Shown piece by piece: positions 11,458 through 22,000 of a stretch of 64,000 nt of DNA. Origin of the DNA: Eulemur rufifrons (Eukaryota > Chordata > Mammalia > Primates > Lemuridae); contig NC_090989.1 in assembly GCF_041146395.1 (NCBI RefSeq), forward strand, positions 120,465,501-120,529,500, given 5' to 3'. The position numbers and the translations under genes were made by a program. The notes beneath the pieces are model-generated. The model did no database searches, had not been told where the DNA came from, and saw only the letters and a program-made list of their open reading frames with translations. Numbering within the stretch: position 1 is the stretch's first letter; every line of letters begins with the position of its first letter.

Positions 11458-11957
11458 TGTTCTAACTGGCCCTACTCTGTTGATAATAGGATTTCAAATT
11501 ATTTTAAAGACACAGAACCAAGAAGTTGCAAGTCATGTAGCCAAAGTATGCACAGAAGACTTTGACCTCAAGTAACACCTGAAAGTTAATTCTTACCCCT
11601 CCACCCCGCCGACTCCTATACAGAACAAAAGGATCAGGACATGACCTCCAAGTGTCATAACACTTTCAAACGTGAGGGGTCCTGCCCAGGAATGTCTGAT
11701 GTTAAGACCCAGTACCATACCTTACCATAAATGGTCTTGCTTAGTGTCCTTCCAACTGAAACCTGACCTGCAAGCGCTTCTGCATACTGGCCTACTCTCC
11801 CTTACCCACAATACTTGCTCCAGACCCCAGATTAGGGAGACAGATCTGAGCTTGGCCTCCTGTTTCCTTGCTGGTCAACTTGCAATAAAACTTTTTCTTT
11901 TCTCAAAAACCAGTGGCTTCTATGTATGTCAAGTAGCGAGTCCATTGCTCAGTAACA
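11458..11957 (+). mobile_element. Solo LTR of a class I-like endogenous retrovirus
   Basis: This block interrupts an old L1 and is bounded by TG (11,458) and CA (11,956-11,957). It has an AATAAA signal at 11,884-11,889, followed by a T-rich stretch and 'ccagtggcttctatg', the usual shape of an R-U5 junction in gammaretrovirus-like LTRs. No internal viral genes are present. The flanks (11,453-11,457 and 11,958-11,962) do not match, so no target duplication supports the ends. The inferred strand follows the polyadenylation signal. Confidence 0.65.
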
Positions 11958-12755
11958 AAAGCATGCTGAATATCATCAGTCATTGCAAATTAAAACCACA
12001 ATGAGATACCACTACCCTTTTATTAGAATGACTAAAATGAAAAAGACTGACTCTACCAAGTATTAGTGAGGACATGGAAAACTAGAGCTCATTATTGTGG
12101 TAGGGTTGAGCAACTGAAACTCTCATTTATTGCTAGAGGGGTTGCAAGACAGTGCAGCCATTTTGGAAAACAGTTTGGCAAGTTTTTATCAAATTAAACA
12201 AACACCCACAAATTGATCCAGTAATCCCACTTCAAAATATTTATCCAAAAGAAATGAAAACATATATCTACATAAAGATTTTTATGTGAATATTTATAAC
12301 AGCTTTCTTCATAGTAGCCCAAAATTGGAAACAACCCAAGTGTCTATCACCAGGAAATGGATAAAGCATGGTGCATCCATGCAATGAAATTCTACTTAAT
12401 GATAAAAAGGAACAAAAACATGGATGAACCTCAAAAGCATTATGCAGAGTTAAAGAGCCAGATATTAAAAAAAAATCACATAATGTTTGATTTGACTTAT
12501 ATAAAACTCTAGAAAAAGCAAAACTACAGTGACAGAAAGGATATCAGAAGTTGCCAGGAACTGGAGTTAGGGGAAGTGACTAACTAAAAAGTGGTATGAG
12601 GGACCGTCGGGGTGGTACAAATGTTCTATACTGTGATTGTAATGGTGTTTACGTGACTGTATACGTTTGTTAAAATTGATTATATTGTGCATTCAAAAGT
12701 GAATTTCATGGATCATAAAGTAGCCCTTAATAAAGCTGATAAAAACTTTCAAGTA
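11958..12755 (+). mobile_element. Old L1 (L1M class) ORF2 end and 3' UTR
   Basis: The L1 resumes at 'aagcatgctgaatatcatca' and continues with 'aaaccacaatgagataccac' (11,994), 'gcagccattttggaaaacag' near 12155, 'taatcccacttcaaaatatt' near 12222, 'aaattggaaacaacccaagt' near 12322 and the 3' UTR text 'caaatgttctatactgtgat' near 12618. Reading frames are destroyed. Confidence 0.85.
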
Positions 12756-12917
12756 CGCCAGAATCCATAGTTACAAATGTGAGCTAGTAACATGGAAATT
12801 GTAGATTTTTGTGCTAGCCCCGTTTTCTCTTTTGTGATGTGTCTGTGCACAGTAGTTTTGCCTTTTTATGTGCAACTATTGGTTTGCATGCCTACTTCTG
12901 CTGGACCATGAGTTTTG

Positions 12918-13054
12918 TTTTTTGTTTTGTTTGGTTTTTAGAGATGGGGTCTCGCTCTTGCTCAGGCTGGTCTCAAACTCCTGAGCTCAAACGATCCACC
13001 CGCCTCAGCCTCTCAGAGTGCTAGGATTACAGGCGTGAGCCATCGCTCCTGGCC
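12918..13054 (-). mobile_element. Free Alu left monomer (FLAM-like), antisense
   Basis: The plus strand shows a T-rich tail followed by 'gagatggggtctcgctcttg', 'caggctggtctcaaactcct', 'agtgctaggattacaggcgt' and an end at 'cctggcc'. Only one Alu arm is present. The insertion is flanked by near-identical target duplications, 'ctggaccatgagtttt' at 12,901-12,916 and 'ctggacgatgagtttt' at 13,055-13,070, with one mismatch. It therefore inserted as a monomer and is not half of a broken dimer. Confidence 0.9.
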
Positions 13055-13154
13055 CTGGACGATGAGTTTTTGTTTATTCAACTTTGTACTTCCCAAGGAC
13101 CTGGCCAGGGCCTAACAGAGAGTATATATTCTATCCATTCAATCAAAAACTGTT

Positions 13155-13400
13155 TATTGCAACAATTTTTTAAATTTTTAATGATTATGGATACATAATA
13201 ATTGTATATATTTATGGGGTATATGGTATTTTGATATAGGCATACAATGTGTAATGATCAAATCAGGGTAATTGGGGTATCCATCAACTCAAGCATTTAT
13301 CATTTCTTTGTGTTGGAAATATTCCAATTCCACTCTTTTAGTTATTTTAAAATATACAATAACTTATTGTTGACTATAGTTACCCTGAAACAAATGTTTA
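13155..13400 (-). mobile_element. L1 3' UTR fragment, antisense
   Basis: The text 'atatatttatggggtatatg', 'tattttgatataggcataca' and 'gggtaattggggtatccatc', then 'ttattgttgactatagttac' is the reverse complement of the L1MA/L1PB-type 3' UTR. No ORF2 sequence is attached, so it is strongly 5' truncated. Confidence 0.75.
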
Positions 13401-13529
13401 ATGATCATTAGCTCGATAATCACTAAAGAATCTAACATAGGTTGCTGCTTACTTCTTTGAGTCTGGTGGGAGCCTGTTCCTTGCAGGTCCTGCTCCTGTC
13501 TTCATGAGAACATGTAAGAATAAGGAATT

Positions 13530-13851
<322 letters not shown>

Positions 13852-13869
13852 TCATAAAAAATTTATGTA

Positions 13870-14090
13870 ATGCCTGTTCTAAAGGATTTATAAATATTAA
13901 TTTAATATTCATGACAACCCTAGAGGGTAGGTAATATTATCATTATTCCCATTTTACAGAAGAGTCAATCAGTTGAGGCACAGAGATGTTAGGAACTTGC
14001 TTCAGTTTGCACATTGAGTCAGCAGCAGAGCCAGGATTTGAAGCAAGGCAGTCCAGCATCAGGGTCCAGGCTCTTACTCTGCTTGGGCAT
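13870..14090 (-). mobile_element. MIR SINE, antisense
   Basis: The order 'attcatgacaaccctagagg', 'attcccattttacagaag', 'tgaggcacagagatgttagg' and 'cagagccaggatttgaagca' is a clear antisense MIR core. Confidence 0.85.
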
Positions 14091-15109
14091 AAGATGAGCC
14101 TCTGTTGTGAAAAGTGTCCTAGAGGAGCTCTTCTGCAGACACACATCTGTGCCTCTTCCCAGAAGTGCCTGCTATGGTCAGCCTTGTGCCCCACCCCGCT
14201 GCTGTCTGCTTTCATGGCATTTATTGCCCTCATCCTCCTAGCTCTCTGGCCTCTGGACCTCCCCTGTGTGGCCTAGTTCTCTGAGAGCTTGCCTCTTCCA
14301 TGGGAGAACTGGGGTGTGGGTCTCAGGTTGTTCTCTGGTTTGGCCTCAGTACCTACTTTGGGACCTGGCTAAATGGGTAGCCTTAGTTGGCATAGCCAAC
14401 CTTCTGCAGACTGGGTTGGCTGTCTCCCTGGGTCTGTTCTAGGAGTCTTGGGTCAGATGGTTATTGCTGTCCACTGAAGGTCCAGGACTTCATTACCTAC
14501 TGCTAATCAGTCCTGCTTGGGAGAGGGTGATAGCAGCTGCCACCAGGATGGACTGAAGCTGGAACTGTCTTCATAGTGACCAGAGCAGCAGAACAGCATC
14601 CTCCTCCTCCTCCTCCTTACCTCCCAGAACCCAGGAGAATGCAAACCACAAAGCTTGCAGACCCCTGACTAGGGAGAGAGTTGGCTGGGTTTGCTTCAGC
14701 ATCTTGTGGATTGGGGGAGGCAGCTAAGAGCATGCTGAGAAGAGTCTGTCTGAGGAAGGATAATACAATGTTCATATTCTCTTCTTAGCCAAAGCTTTCA
14801 CATTCATTAAAAATGAAACTCAACACTCTTTCTCTCACTGCAAGCATTAGCCCCCTCCCCCCACCCAACTGAAAGTGTTTGTATATTTGGGATTGAGTGG
14901 GTGTTGGTAGGAGGCTGGGAACATGGGTTTGACGATCTCAGTGTAATAATGGAACAGGCGGATTCAATGACGCCCAATTCAAATTAGTCACAAGGAAATG
15001 CATGATCATCAGCATGCCAGCACTAGGGAATCCCTCCTATTTACTGAAATAAAGTGTCACAAACAACAGCTAAAAGAAGATTGTGTGTTTTGAGTTGTGG
15101 GAGTGCTAA
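14091..15109. other. Single-copy DNA with a short CTC repeat
   Basis: No repeat family or exon recognised. A CTC/TCC microsatellite lies at about 14,599-14,617 and a C-run near 14,852-14,866. Paired frames of 96 codons on both strands at 13,943-14,276 overlap the MIR and are not considered genes. Confidence 0.5.
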
Positions 15110-15460
15110 TTTCTAAATTTTTTTTTCTAGAAAAGGATTTTAGAAACGTAAACCAAAAATATTTCGACTTGAAAAATACTTCGTAATTATATGTCATAAA
15201 ATAATTAGGTCATGGCAAATTAGCACAAATGTTTACAGCAAAATTGCCATGTAAAACATTATCAGTAATATTATGCTAATTGCTTCAGAAGCAAAAGCTG
15301 ATTATGTTTCAGCAGGATTAAAATTTGCCACGTCTGCATTTCTCTCTGGCGTCACCAGTTTTCCGTGAGAGCACCAAGCCTGTGATTACTGTAGAAGCTA
15401 AACTGCCCATCTTTGAGACACTGAATCTGTAAAGGGACCTTTCGGAATTCCAAGGTAAGG
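15110..15460. promoter_or_regulatory. Candidate conserved noncoding segment
   Basis: This AT-rich block contains no recognised repeat and is dense in homeodomain-type TAAT/ATTA words ('gctaattgcttcagaagc' near 15,276, 'aaataattagg' near 15,200, 'gtaattatatg'). It has intact-looking text unlike the decayed repeats around it. This is the look of developmental enhancers, but conservation was not measured, so the call is an inference. Confidence 0.3.
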
Positions 15461-15644
15461 TGAGCTCATCAGTATGGGGGAGAATTCCCAAAAGCGCTCT
15501 TACACTCCAGTGGGAATTCACCAATGTGCTGTACCCAGAACGATCCCCTTTTGGGTGGGGCAGGTGCATGACGTGCTTTGAGGAGCGGAGGGAACATGGG
15601 AATAGGCTGGAAAGGATCTCAGAGGAGATCCCTCAGGTTAGTCC

Positions 15645-15795
15645 ACACTTCTCAAACTTTAATGTGCACATGAATTTGTTAAAATGCAGCTTCTCTTTCA
15701 ACACATCTGCGGTGGGGCCAGCATTTCCAATAAGCTCCCCAATGAGGCCCGTGCTGCTGGTCCAGGGACCACATTTTGAGTATAAAGGCCCTAGA
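15645..15795. mobile_element. MER5-type hAT DNA transposon
   Basis: Landmarks are 'acttctcaaactttaatgtg', 'cggtggggccagcatttcc' and 'tgctgctggtccagggacca' followed by 'cattttgagtataaa'. These match MER5A from near its first terminus to near its second. Non-coding and old. Confidence 0.8.
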
Positions 15796-15799
15796 GGAA

Positions 15800-16765
15800 G
15801 TCTTGTCCAGAGTTGCAAATTCAAACGTATTTGGGGCCAGGTAGGCAAGGAAGAGTGACAGGGATGGGAATAAGACAGTTTGGGAGGGCAGAACCTGAGA
15901 GGAACTGGAGGGCAAGCGAGTCCAGTGAAGGCATTCCAGGGCAATGGAAGAGGAGAGGAGAGAGGAAAGAAGGGAAGGAGGCTAGGCAGGCACTGCCCTG
16001 CCACTGGGGTCTTTGAGCCTGAGGCTCTGATTCTCACCCAAGCCGATCCTGAGTAAACATAGGCCTGGAGAGCAGAAGCGATTTGTCTCAGGCGCACAGC
16101 TGGCTAGTGGGCAGCCAGCACCCAGCTCCTCCTGCCTCCCACCAGGGAGGCGGTCTGTACTGAACCTCACTGGACTGGGAGACAAAACCACCGTTACTGC
16201 GGGAGCACACCCACCCGTCCTCGGCTGCTTCATACCCCCCATGAAGGCCAGGCCTTCCTGCCCCTGGTGCAATAGCAATCCTTGGGTTCTTCCAGGAAGT
16301 GCCTGCTGCCTCCTCGTGCCCAGACGATGGGCAGAAGCAGCCTTATCTTGCCGCCTTGGCCTCCTTGAAGGACCTTGGGCCAGTCACTTTCCTCTGCACC
16401 TCTGTTTTTCACCTGTGACATGAAACAACATTGAAGACCAGGAGTAGCAAGGCTGGGGAGAAGTGCCTTCGTAACAAACGGAGAGGCTGTACCTGGTCAC
16501 AGCCTCAGCACCAGAGGAGTCCCCTCTCCTCCGTCTGTGTGGGGCTCACAGAGGCTGACTTTCTGGAGTGCCCAACACTGCAGAGAAGCCTCAAGGGGCA
16601 GGGATCTGGGTTAGACTTCATGTCAGGGTTTCCGTGGTCTTGCTCTAACCACAGCATTTTGGATCCTACATACTGTCCTGTGTCCCCCTTGGCTGAGGTC
16701 ACCAAGTCTCATCCTGAGGATCCAGAGGGCTTCATTGCTTAGTTTAAGAGGCCTGTCAATACTTG
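15800..16765. other. Single-copy, moderately GC-rich DNA
   Basis: Several overlapping frames of 60-150 codons exist on both strands here (for example minus 15,633-16,097), but all lack domains, and the density on both strands only reflects low stop-codon frequency. No repeat family recognised. A purine-rich run lies at 15,940-15,990. Confidence 0.45.
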
Positions 16766-16769
16766 AGGT

Positions 16770-16975
16770 GGGCTGTCATTCAATGAGTGCCCACTCTGCC
16801 TCACACACTGGGCTCAGGTGTTCACGGGAGTGATCTCGGTTATCCCCATTTTATAAGTGAGGCAGCTGAGGCCTAGAAAGGTTAAGCGACTTGTTCAAAG
16901 TCCCACAGACAGAGCCAGGGCTGAAATCCAGTGTCTCTAACTCTAAAGCATGCCCATGTCACCATCAAGTCTGCT
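16770..16975 (-). mobile_element. MIR SINE, antisense
   Basis: The text 'ttatccccattttataagtg', 'gctgaggcctagaaaggtta' and 'gacagagccagggctgaaat' is a clear antisense MIR core. Confidence 0.8.
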
Positions 16976-16979
16976 GCCC

Positions 16980-18695
16980 CTTAATCCTCACCCACAGCCT
17001 GCGAGTGCCATGCCACTCTGTGTCTGCCTCCTTGCAGGCAGTGTGTAGCGCAGGGCTGGATGCTAAATACTTCTTAATGTCGCATGAACCTTTGATGTTG
17101 GGCTCCTTCCTTCTCCAAGAATGACTCCTGACATCTTGCAAAAGGCAGGTCTTTGTGAGAAAAGATGTTTAGCTTCCCAAGATCAGTCCCCTCAACACAT
17201 GCTGCTGCCTCGAGTTTCCAGAAGGGCCGAGGGCTGGTGCAGCTGGGCTCCTGCTCACCACCTCCTCTCGCTTTTGCATTTTGAGCATAAGATCCGCAAA
17301 ATACACTCCAACTGCTTCACATTATTTCCTTCTGCTCAGAATCATAACCCTCTCGATTATGTTATTCTTTTTTATTATTTATTGTGTGCCCTGGGGAGTT
17401 TTCATTTTAACCAAGACACTGGTTCAACTGCAAAATGGCAAAGAATGATTTGTAAGGAGATCAGTGTGGGGAGCTTATTAAAACATGTATTTAGGGGATG
17501 GTTTGGAAATAAGAAAGGGAAATCTCTCAGGAGAGGAAAGTTGAGAAGAAATCATGGACTATGAGGGAGGGAAAGGAAGGTAAGGTAAGACAGATGGGGA
17601 AGGATATTTAGGAAATGAAGTTAATAGCAAAATAAGAGGTAGATGGAGGAAAGAAATATGAAGTTGTGGATAGGAAAACAAACAAAAATCTTAGAAATGA
17701 ATTATGATAAATTTGACTTCATTTAAAACAGAATGAAAATTGTCCCCCTCCATCCTGCAAACTCCCAATGGGTTTGAGCCTCAGCTGGGTTATTCAGGTG
17801 TTTTCTCTGAAGAACTGTTGAAATTCACACAGTCCTGGGAGGGTCTTCATCCTCACTCTAGAAGTGCAGGGGTCAACCGAGTACCTCAGCGACCCTAAGA
17901 CACCTGCAGCCCCTTCCAGAGTGAGTGGCTTGGGCACCCACCTGCCCTGAGCCCAGCTGGGCAGCTCCAGGGGAAGAGCTGTGTAGAGTGGGCTTTGCTG
18001 TGACCACTGCTGTCCCTCCTCTAGGGCCCTTCTGTGTCAGTGGTGCCTCCTGGAGTTGCGCCACATGGTAGCCCTGTACCTGTTCCCAGGGACCCCCGAA
18101 GCCCACAGGGCAGGTCCCTTCTCTCTGGGACCCGGGCATCCGTTCATGTGCTCTTGCTGCCAGGCTTCCAATGCCTGGCGCAGGGCATCTCACTGGGTAG
18201 ATGTGATTCACGGGGCCGACGCAGCCAGGCCCAGAGCGCCTCTGCGGGGCCTTTCCCACTGGTGTGCTCAGGAGGAGAGGAGTTAAGGGGAGTGTTTCCA
18301 CTCAGGGAGCAGAAGAGCTTGTTTCCCAAGGCTCCAGGCGGTTCCGATCTCATCAGCAAATCCATATGCAGAGGCCCCATGCCAGGCTGCCAGGGACTGA
18401 TGGCTGACGCTGCCCAGCCTCTCAGATGCAGTTAGACAGCAGTCAAGCCCGAGACAACAGACGGCAATTTCTTTTCCTCAGATTTCTGTTTCTGAAATGA
18501 GGAAGGCAGAATTCCTGAATTCTTGGGCTTCCATGGAGAAATGAATTCAGCAATGAAAAGTCCTGGGAATTTGAGATGCATGATTTTATTATGCCATTTT
18601 AAGAGAGAATGCCACCAAGCACTATCTTCTTGTTCTCTCTGGCATTGATGCTTTTAGCACTGCTTTCAGAGCCTCAGATAACCACTTATCTGACA
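16980..18695. other. Single-copy DNA
   Basis: No repeat family recognised. 17,540-17,680 is purine-rich on the plus strand. 18,100-18,260 is locally richer in CpG, though not a CpG island by eye. 18,430-18,605 reads as undamaged single-copy text with 'gaattcctgaattcttggg' and 'gatgcatgattttattatgc', a weak candidate for conserved noncoding DNA. The frames at 17,873-18,435 on both strands are chance frames in GC-rich DNA. Confidence 0.45.
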
Positions 18696-18701
18696 CGTGT
18701 G

Positions 18702-18725
18702 CACACACACACACACACACACACA
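18702..18725. repeat. (CA)n microsatellite
   Basis: Twelve uninterrupted CA dinucleotides. Confidence 0.95.
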
Positions 18726-18926
18726 TCCCCCAACACACTAGGGCCCTCTGTGGTCGTCCCCACTCACTTGACCCTCAGTCCAGGTCAGCCTGATCACCTA
18801 AACTGTTGGGCAAGGTGGCCTTCTCTCTGCCCTCCCGGTGGCTGAGTGCCTGCCTAATTCTCAGAGTCTACACCTTTACTTCCAGCACCGGCCCAGGGGC
18901 AAAGTGAGTGTGCCCATTATCTCCCC

Positions 18927-19334
18927 TGCGGTAGGCAACATACTGGTCCCCCAAAGGCATCCACAACCTAACCTCCAGAATCTGTGCCTGTGCTATCTTA
19001 CATGGTGACAGGGACTTTGCAGCTGTGGTTAAGGATCTTGAGATAGGGACATTACCCTGGATTATGTGTCTGGGTCTTTATAAGAAGGAGGCAGGAGGAC
19101 TGGAGTGAGAGCCAGTATGACAACAGAAGCAGAGGTCAGAATGATGTGGGGCCATGAGTCAAGGAATGACGGCACCTCTGGAAGCTGGAAAAGGCAGAAG
19201 AAAAGCAGCTCTGCTGACACCTTGATTTCAGTCCAGTGAGACACACTACAGACTTCTAACCTCCAGAACTGTATAATAAATTTGTGTTGTTTTCAGTCAC
19301 TAAGTTTGTGGGCAGCAATAGGGAACTAGGATAA
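18927..19334 (+). mobile_element. MLT1-type (MaLR) solo LTR, sense
   Basis: Landmarks are 'ggtcccccaaaggcatccac', 'acatggtgacagggactttg' near 18,999, 'aaggatcttgagatagggac' near 19,031, 'gaagctggaaaaggcagaag' and 'acttctaacctccagaactg', then 'aataaatttgtgttgttttc' near 19,275. The AATAAA at about 19,274 and the end 'gcagcaatagggaactagg' are the usual MaLR 3' features. No internal region. Confidence 0.8.
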
Positions 19335-20430
19335 CTAGTGCCAACTAGTACAACTTGGAGTGTAGCCAGCATGACAGGCACAGGAAAAACTCTTTTCTGT
19401 CCTCAAAAGAGCAGGATGTGGTGTCCATGCCTGTTCACAGCACCTGGACAGCAGGGCAGGTGGGACAGGTGTGCTCAATCCCATGCCATGGGGTTCTGAG
19501 GGCTATAGACTGGATGTCAGGTTGTAGACCTTTGGCAGAAAGCCACAGGTAAAGTTTTAAATTTAAAACCTGTCAGACTCAGGGTTCAGGGCTAACCAAT
19601 TACTAACATCCCTGAACCCAGGGGGTGAGGAGGCTACCTGTATAGGCTGTTGGAGGCAACTTGGCCCAGGTAGGCGAGCTGGGGCCTGGCAAACAGAATA
19701 GAACTCTTTCAGATCTTCACTTTTCTACTGCTATTGTTCCCATACCTGGCCGATGACCAGAATCGTGTGGGGTCCTGTCCTGGGGTATTTGAGGAGCTCA
19801 ATCATAGGGACTGTCTGCAGTAACTTTCATTGCTCAAAGTATGGTATCTTGTGCCCTTCGTGTCCCAGCTGTGTGGACACATCTCTATGGCTCGGTCCCT
19901 GTCTCAGATTTTCATTCTTTCTGCCAGACACCCACTCCCACCTCAGCCCAGAGCACCCCACTGGTGGCATTTTGACTCATCCAGGTGTTGGTCAGCTGGT
20001 CACTGACCGTGGGGTGGAAACCAGTCTGCCAGGTCTCCATCCTAGGGCTGCCCAGCCTGGCTCCACTTCTTTGTCAGACAGCTCACCTGGTGAGGTCACA
20101 GCACAACCTCCCAGGGAGCTCAGAGGCCTTGGCAGCTCTTGCTTCTACCCATATATCACTTTTATAACCATGTGGGCTCGGAACCTCAGCCCTTTTAGTT
20201 CTTTCTGTTACCCTTCCCCACCCTTTCAAACTGGACCCTAGAACTGGAATAGCAGAACCATTTTACCTCCAATAGGCGGAGACTGCTGGAATGTTTGCAG
20301 CATTCTCAGCTTTCACTGTACTGGTAGGGACTCTCATATTATTTCCACTTAAAAAAATACCTATATATGTATCTGTCTATCACCTGTATGTGATCTACCT
20401 GTCTGTTTTAGGTCTTGTTCCTTTGAGCCT
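19335..20430. other. Single-copy DNA
   Basis: No repeat or exon recognised. The 162-codon frame at 19,753-20,241 has no domain-like content and no splice or promoter context. Confidence 0.5.
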
Positions 20431-20431
20431 G

Positions 20432-20680
20432 GGAAGCGTGGCATAGGAGCAAAGGGTGACTGAATTGAAATCCCTGCTTTAACAGTTCTTGAATGTTTGA
20501 TTGTGAGCAAGTTTCTTAGCATCTCTTGATCTCAGTTTCCCCATTTGTGGAATGGGGATAAAAATAGTACCTAGCACATTATGTTCTTGCCGAGATAAAA
20601 TAAGCTAATTTGTGTAAAATTCTTAGAGCAGCAGCTGGCACGTTGTAAGTACTCAATAAATGTTAGGTGTTAATATTAGT
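20432..20680 (+). mobile_element. MIR SINE, sense, nearly complete
   Basis: The full MIR order is visible: 'gattgtgagcaagtttctta', 'gatctcagtttccccatttg', 'gaatggggataaaaatagta', 'gcagctggcacgttgtaagt' and 'actcaataaatgtta'. Confidence 0.9.
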
Positions 20681-20889
20681 GGTGCTAGCCTTTGAGAGAG
20701 ATTTATTTGAGAAAAGGAAATTTTAAAAATTCCCCAAGTTTGATTGACTCTATATTCTGAAACTCCCCCGTTGCCAGCTTGACTCTGGGCAGGCCTGCAA
20801 ATAAGGAGTGAAAGAGTGATTTCAAAGTCAGCCCACCTCTCCGACCCTGCATCCTTTTTGCAGTTGAGCAAACAAGTAGGAATAAGCTC

Positions 20890-21300
20890 AAAAGGCAGCA
20901 AGTGGAGGGCGGGAGAGGCCTAGCTTGCTCAAGCTGAGATAACTGAGAGTCAGCAGAGGGTGGCCCACGAATGTAATCCTCACACCATCTGCTTGCTGAT
21001 TTTCCCCTCTGTTCCCCTCTTTGAGGAGCAAGACGTTCCGAGCAGGCAGAATCGAGGGCCCTGCAGACAGGTGGCCCTGGCTCTTCATGCCAGAGTTTTC
21101 AATTATGATGCCAGTCAATGGGAGAGAGTGGAGGGCGAAAATGAAAATGGAATATTTGGTTAGCGCTCTGACAAGCCATGAATCAAAACCAAGTGAAATT
21201 GCTCTGGGGTCTCCCGGCCTGTCAGCCTCCACCATCCATTCTGCTTGCCCCGTGGCAGTGTAATTCTGCACGCAGACACCGCTGTTCACGGGAAAGCAGA
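20890..21300. promoter_or_regulatory. Candidate conserved noncoding segment
   Basis: This repeat-free stretch has unusually clean text with words such as 'ttttcaattatgatgcc' (about 21,098) and 'gccatgaatcaaaaccaagt' (about 21,175), and a local rise in CpG. A 218-codon minus frame (20,888-21,544) covers it but has no recognisable domain. The appearance fits an enhancer or other constrained element. Conservation was not measured, so this is an inference. Confidence 0.3.
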
Positions 21301-21890
21301 CCCTAGCGCCGCATGGCTGGGCCCTTCTGCTGCCTGCCGTGCCAGGGGCATCCCTCAGGCCGCTGTGGACAGCCTGGCTCTGTGGCGGGGCAGAGGAGGA
21401 GGGCAGGGCAGGAGGAGGGGCTGTTGGCTGGTTGGTGCTGACACGTGTCCAACCCCCGTCACAGCGCTGAAGTGCCTGCTCCTTCCTCAGGGCCCTCCAT
21501 GGGCATTCATCAATCCCCAGATCAATTCCCCACTGAGTGGCCATTCATCCTTACTTGAAGAGCCCGGCAGAGGCTCACAGCTGTCTGCACCTGCTGGGGT
21601 CAAGGCCAAGGGCTACCTCTGGTCAGAGGCCAAAAGGGAAGAGCTGTAAAGGAGAGAGTATCTTCACTGTCCTCTTCTACCTCCCTGTTCCCCTCACAGC
21701 CCTGGCTGATGGAACACCCATCAGGGCAGGAGCAGAGAGCGCTGGACAGGGAGCCCATAAATTGTAGATTTTGACTGAACACATGAGTGAAGGCATGCTT
21801 GTAAAGAGGCCAGGCTGATTCAATACAGCAAAGCCTTACCCATCCCAGGTTCTGCTATCCAGGCTGTGGAGAACTGGCTTCTTTTTTCCT
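21301..21890. other. Single-copy, GC-richer DNA
   Basis: No repeat recognised. The GC-richer part at 21,300-21,480 lacks the CpG density of a promoter island by eye. Confidence 0.4.
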
Positions 21891-21894
21891 CCTT

Positions 21895-22000
21895 GTCACT
21901 CATTTTCTCATTTCATAAACATCTGTTGAGCACAGTGAGGATTATGACATGATTCCAGCTCTCAGGACCCCCCATGGTCTAGGGTGGCTCAGACAGTGAG
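21895..22000 (-). mobile_element. Possible L2 3' end, antisense
   Basis: The text 'cataaacatctgttgagcac' followed by 'ccagctctcaggacc' resembles the antisense L2 terminus. The match is weak. Confidence 0.4.

Noticed and set aside
12839..13024. 61-codon frame with Alu-like peptide
   Set aside because: Encoded by the free Alu monomer; such peptides are common chance frames in antisense Alu.
18034..18435. 133-codon frame in a CpG-richer stretch, possible exon or CpG island
   Set aside because: CpG density by eye is too low for an island, opposite-strand frames of the same length exist and no splice pair was convincing.
19753..20241. 162-codon plus-strand frame
   Set aside because: No domain, and overlapping plus frames in the same GC-richer stretch show that it is a chance frame.
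20888..21544. 218-codon minus-strand open frame, the longest outside repeats
   Set aside because: No recognisable domain, low-complexity Pro/Ser part, several overlapping frames on the plus strand and no promoter or splice context. Kept only as a side note to the conserved-looking segment.
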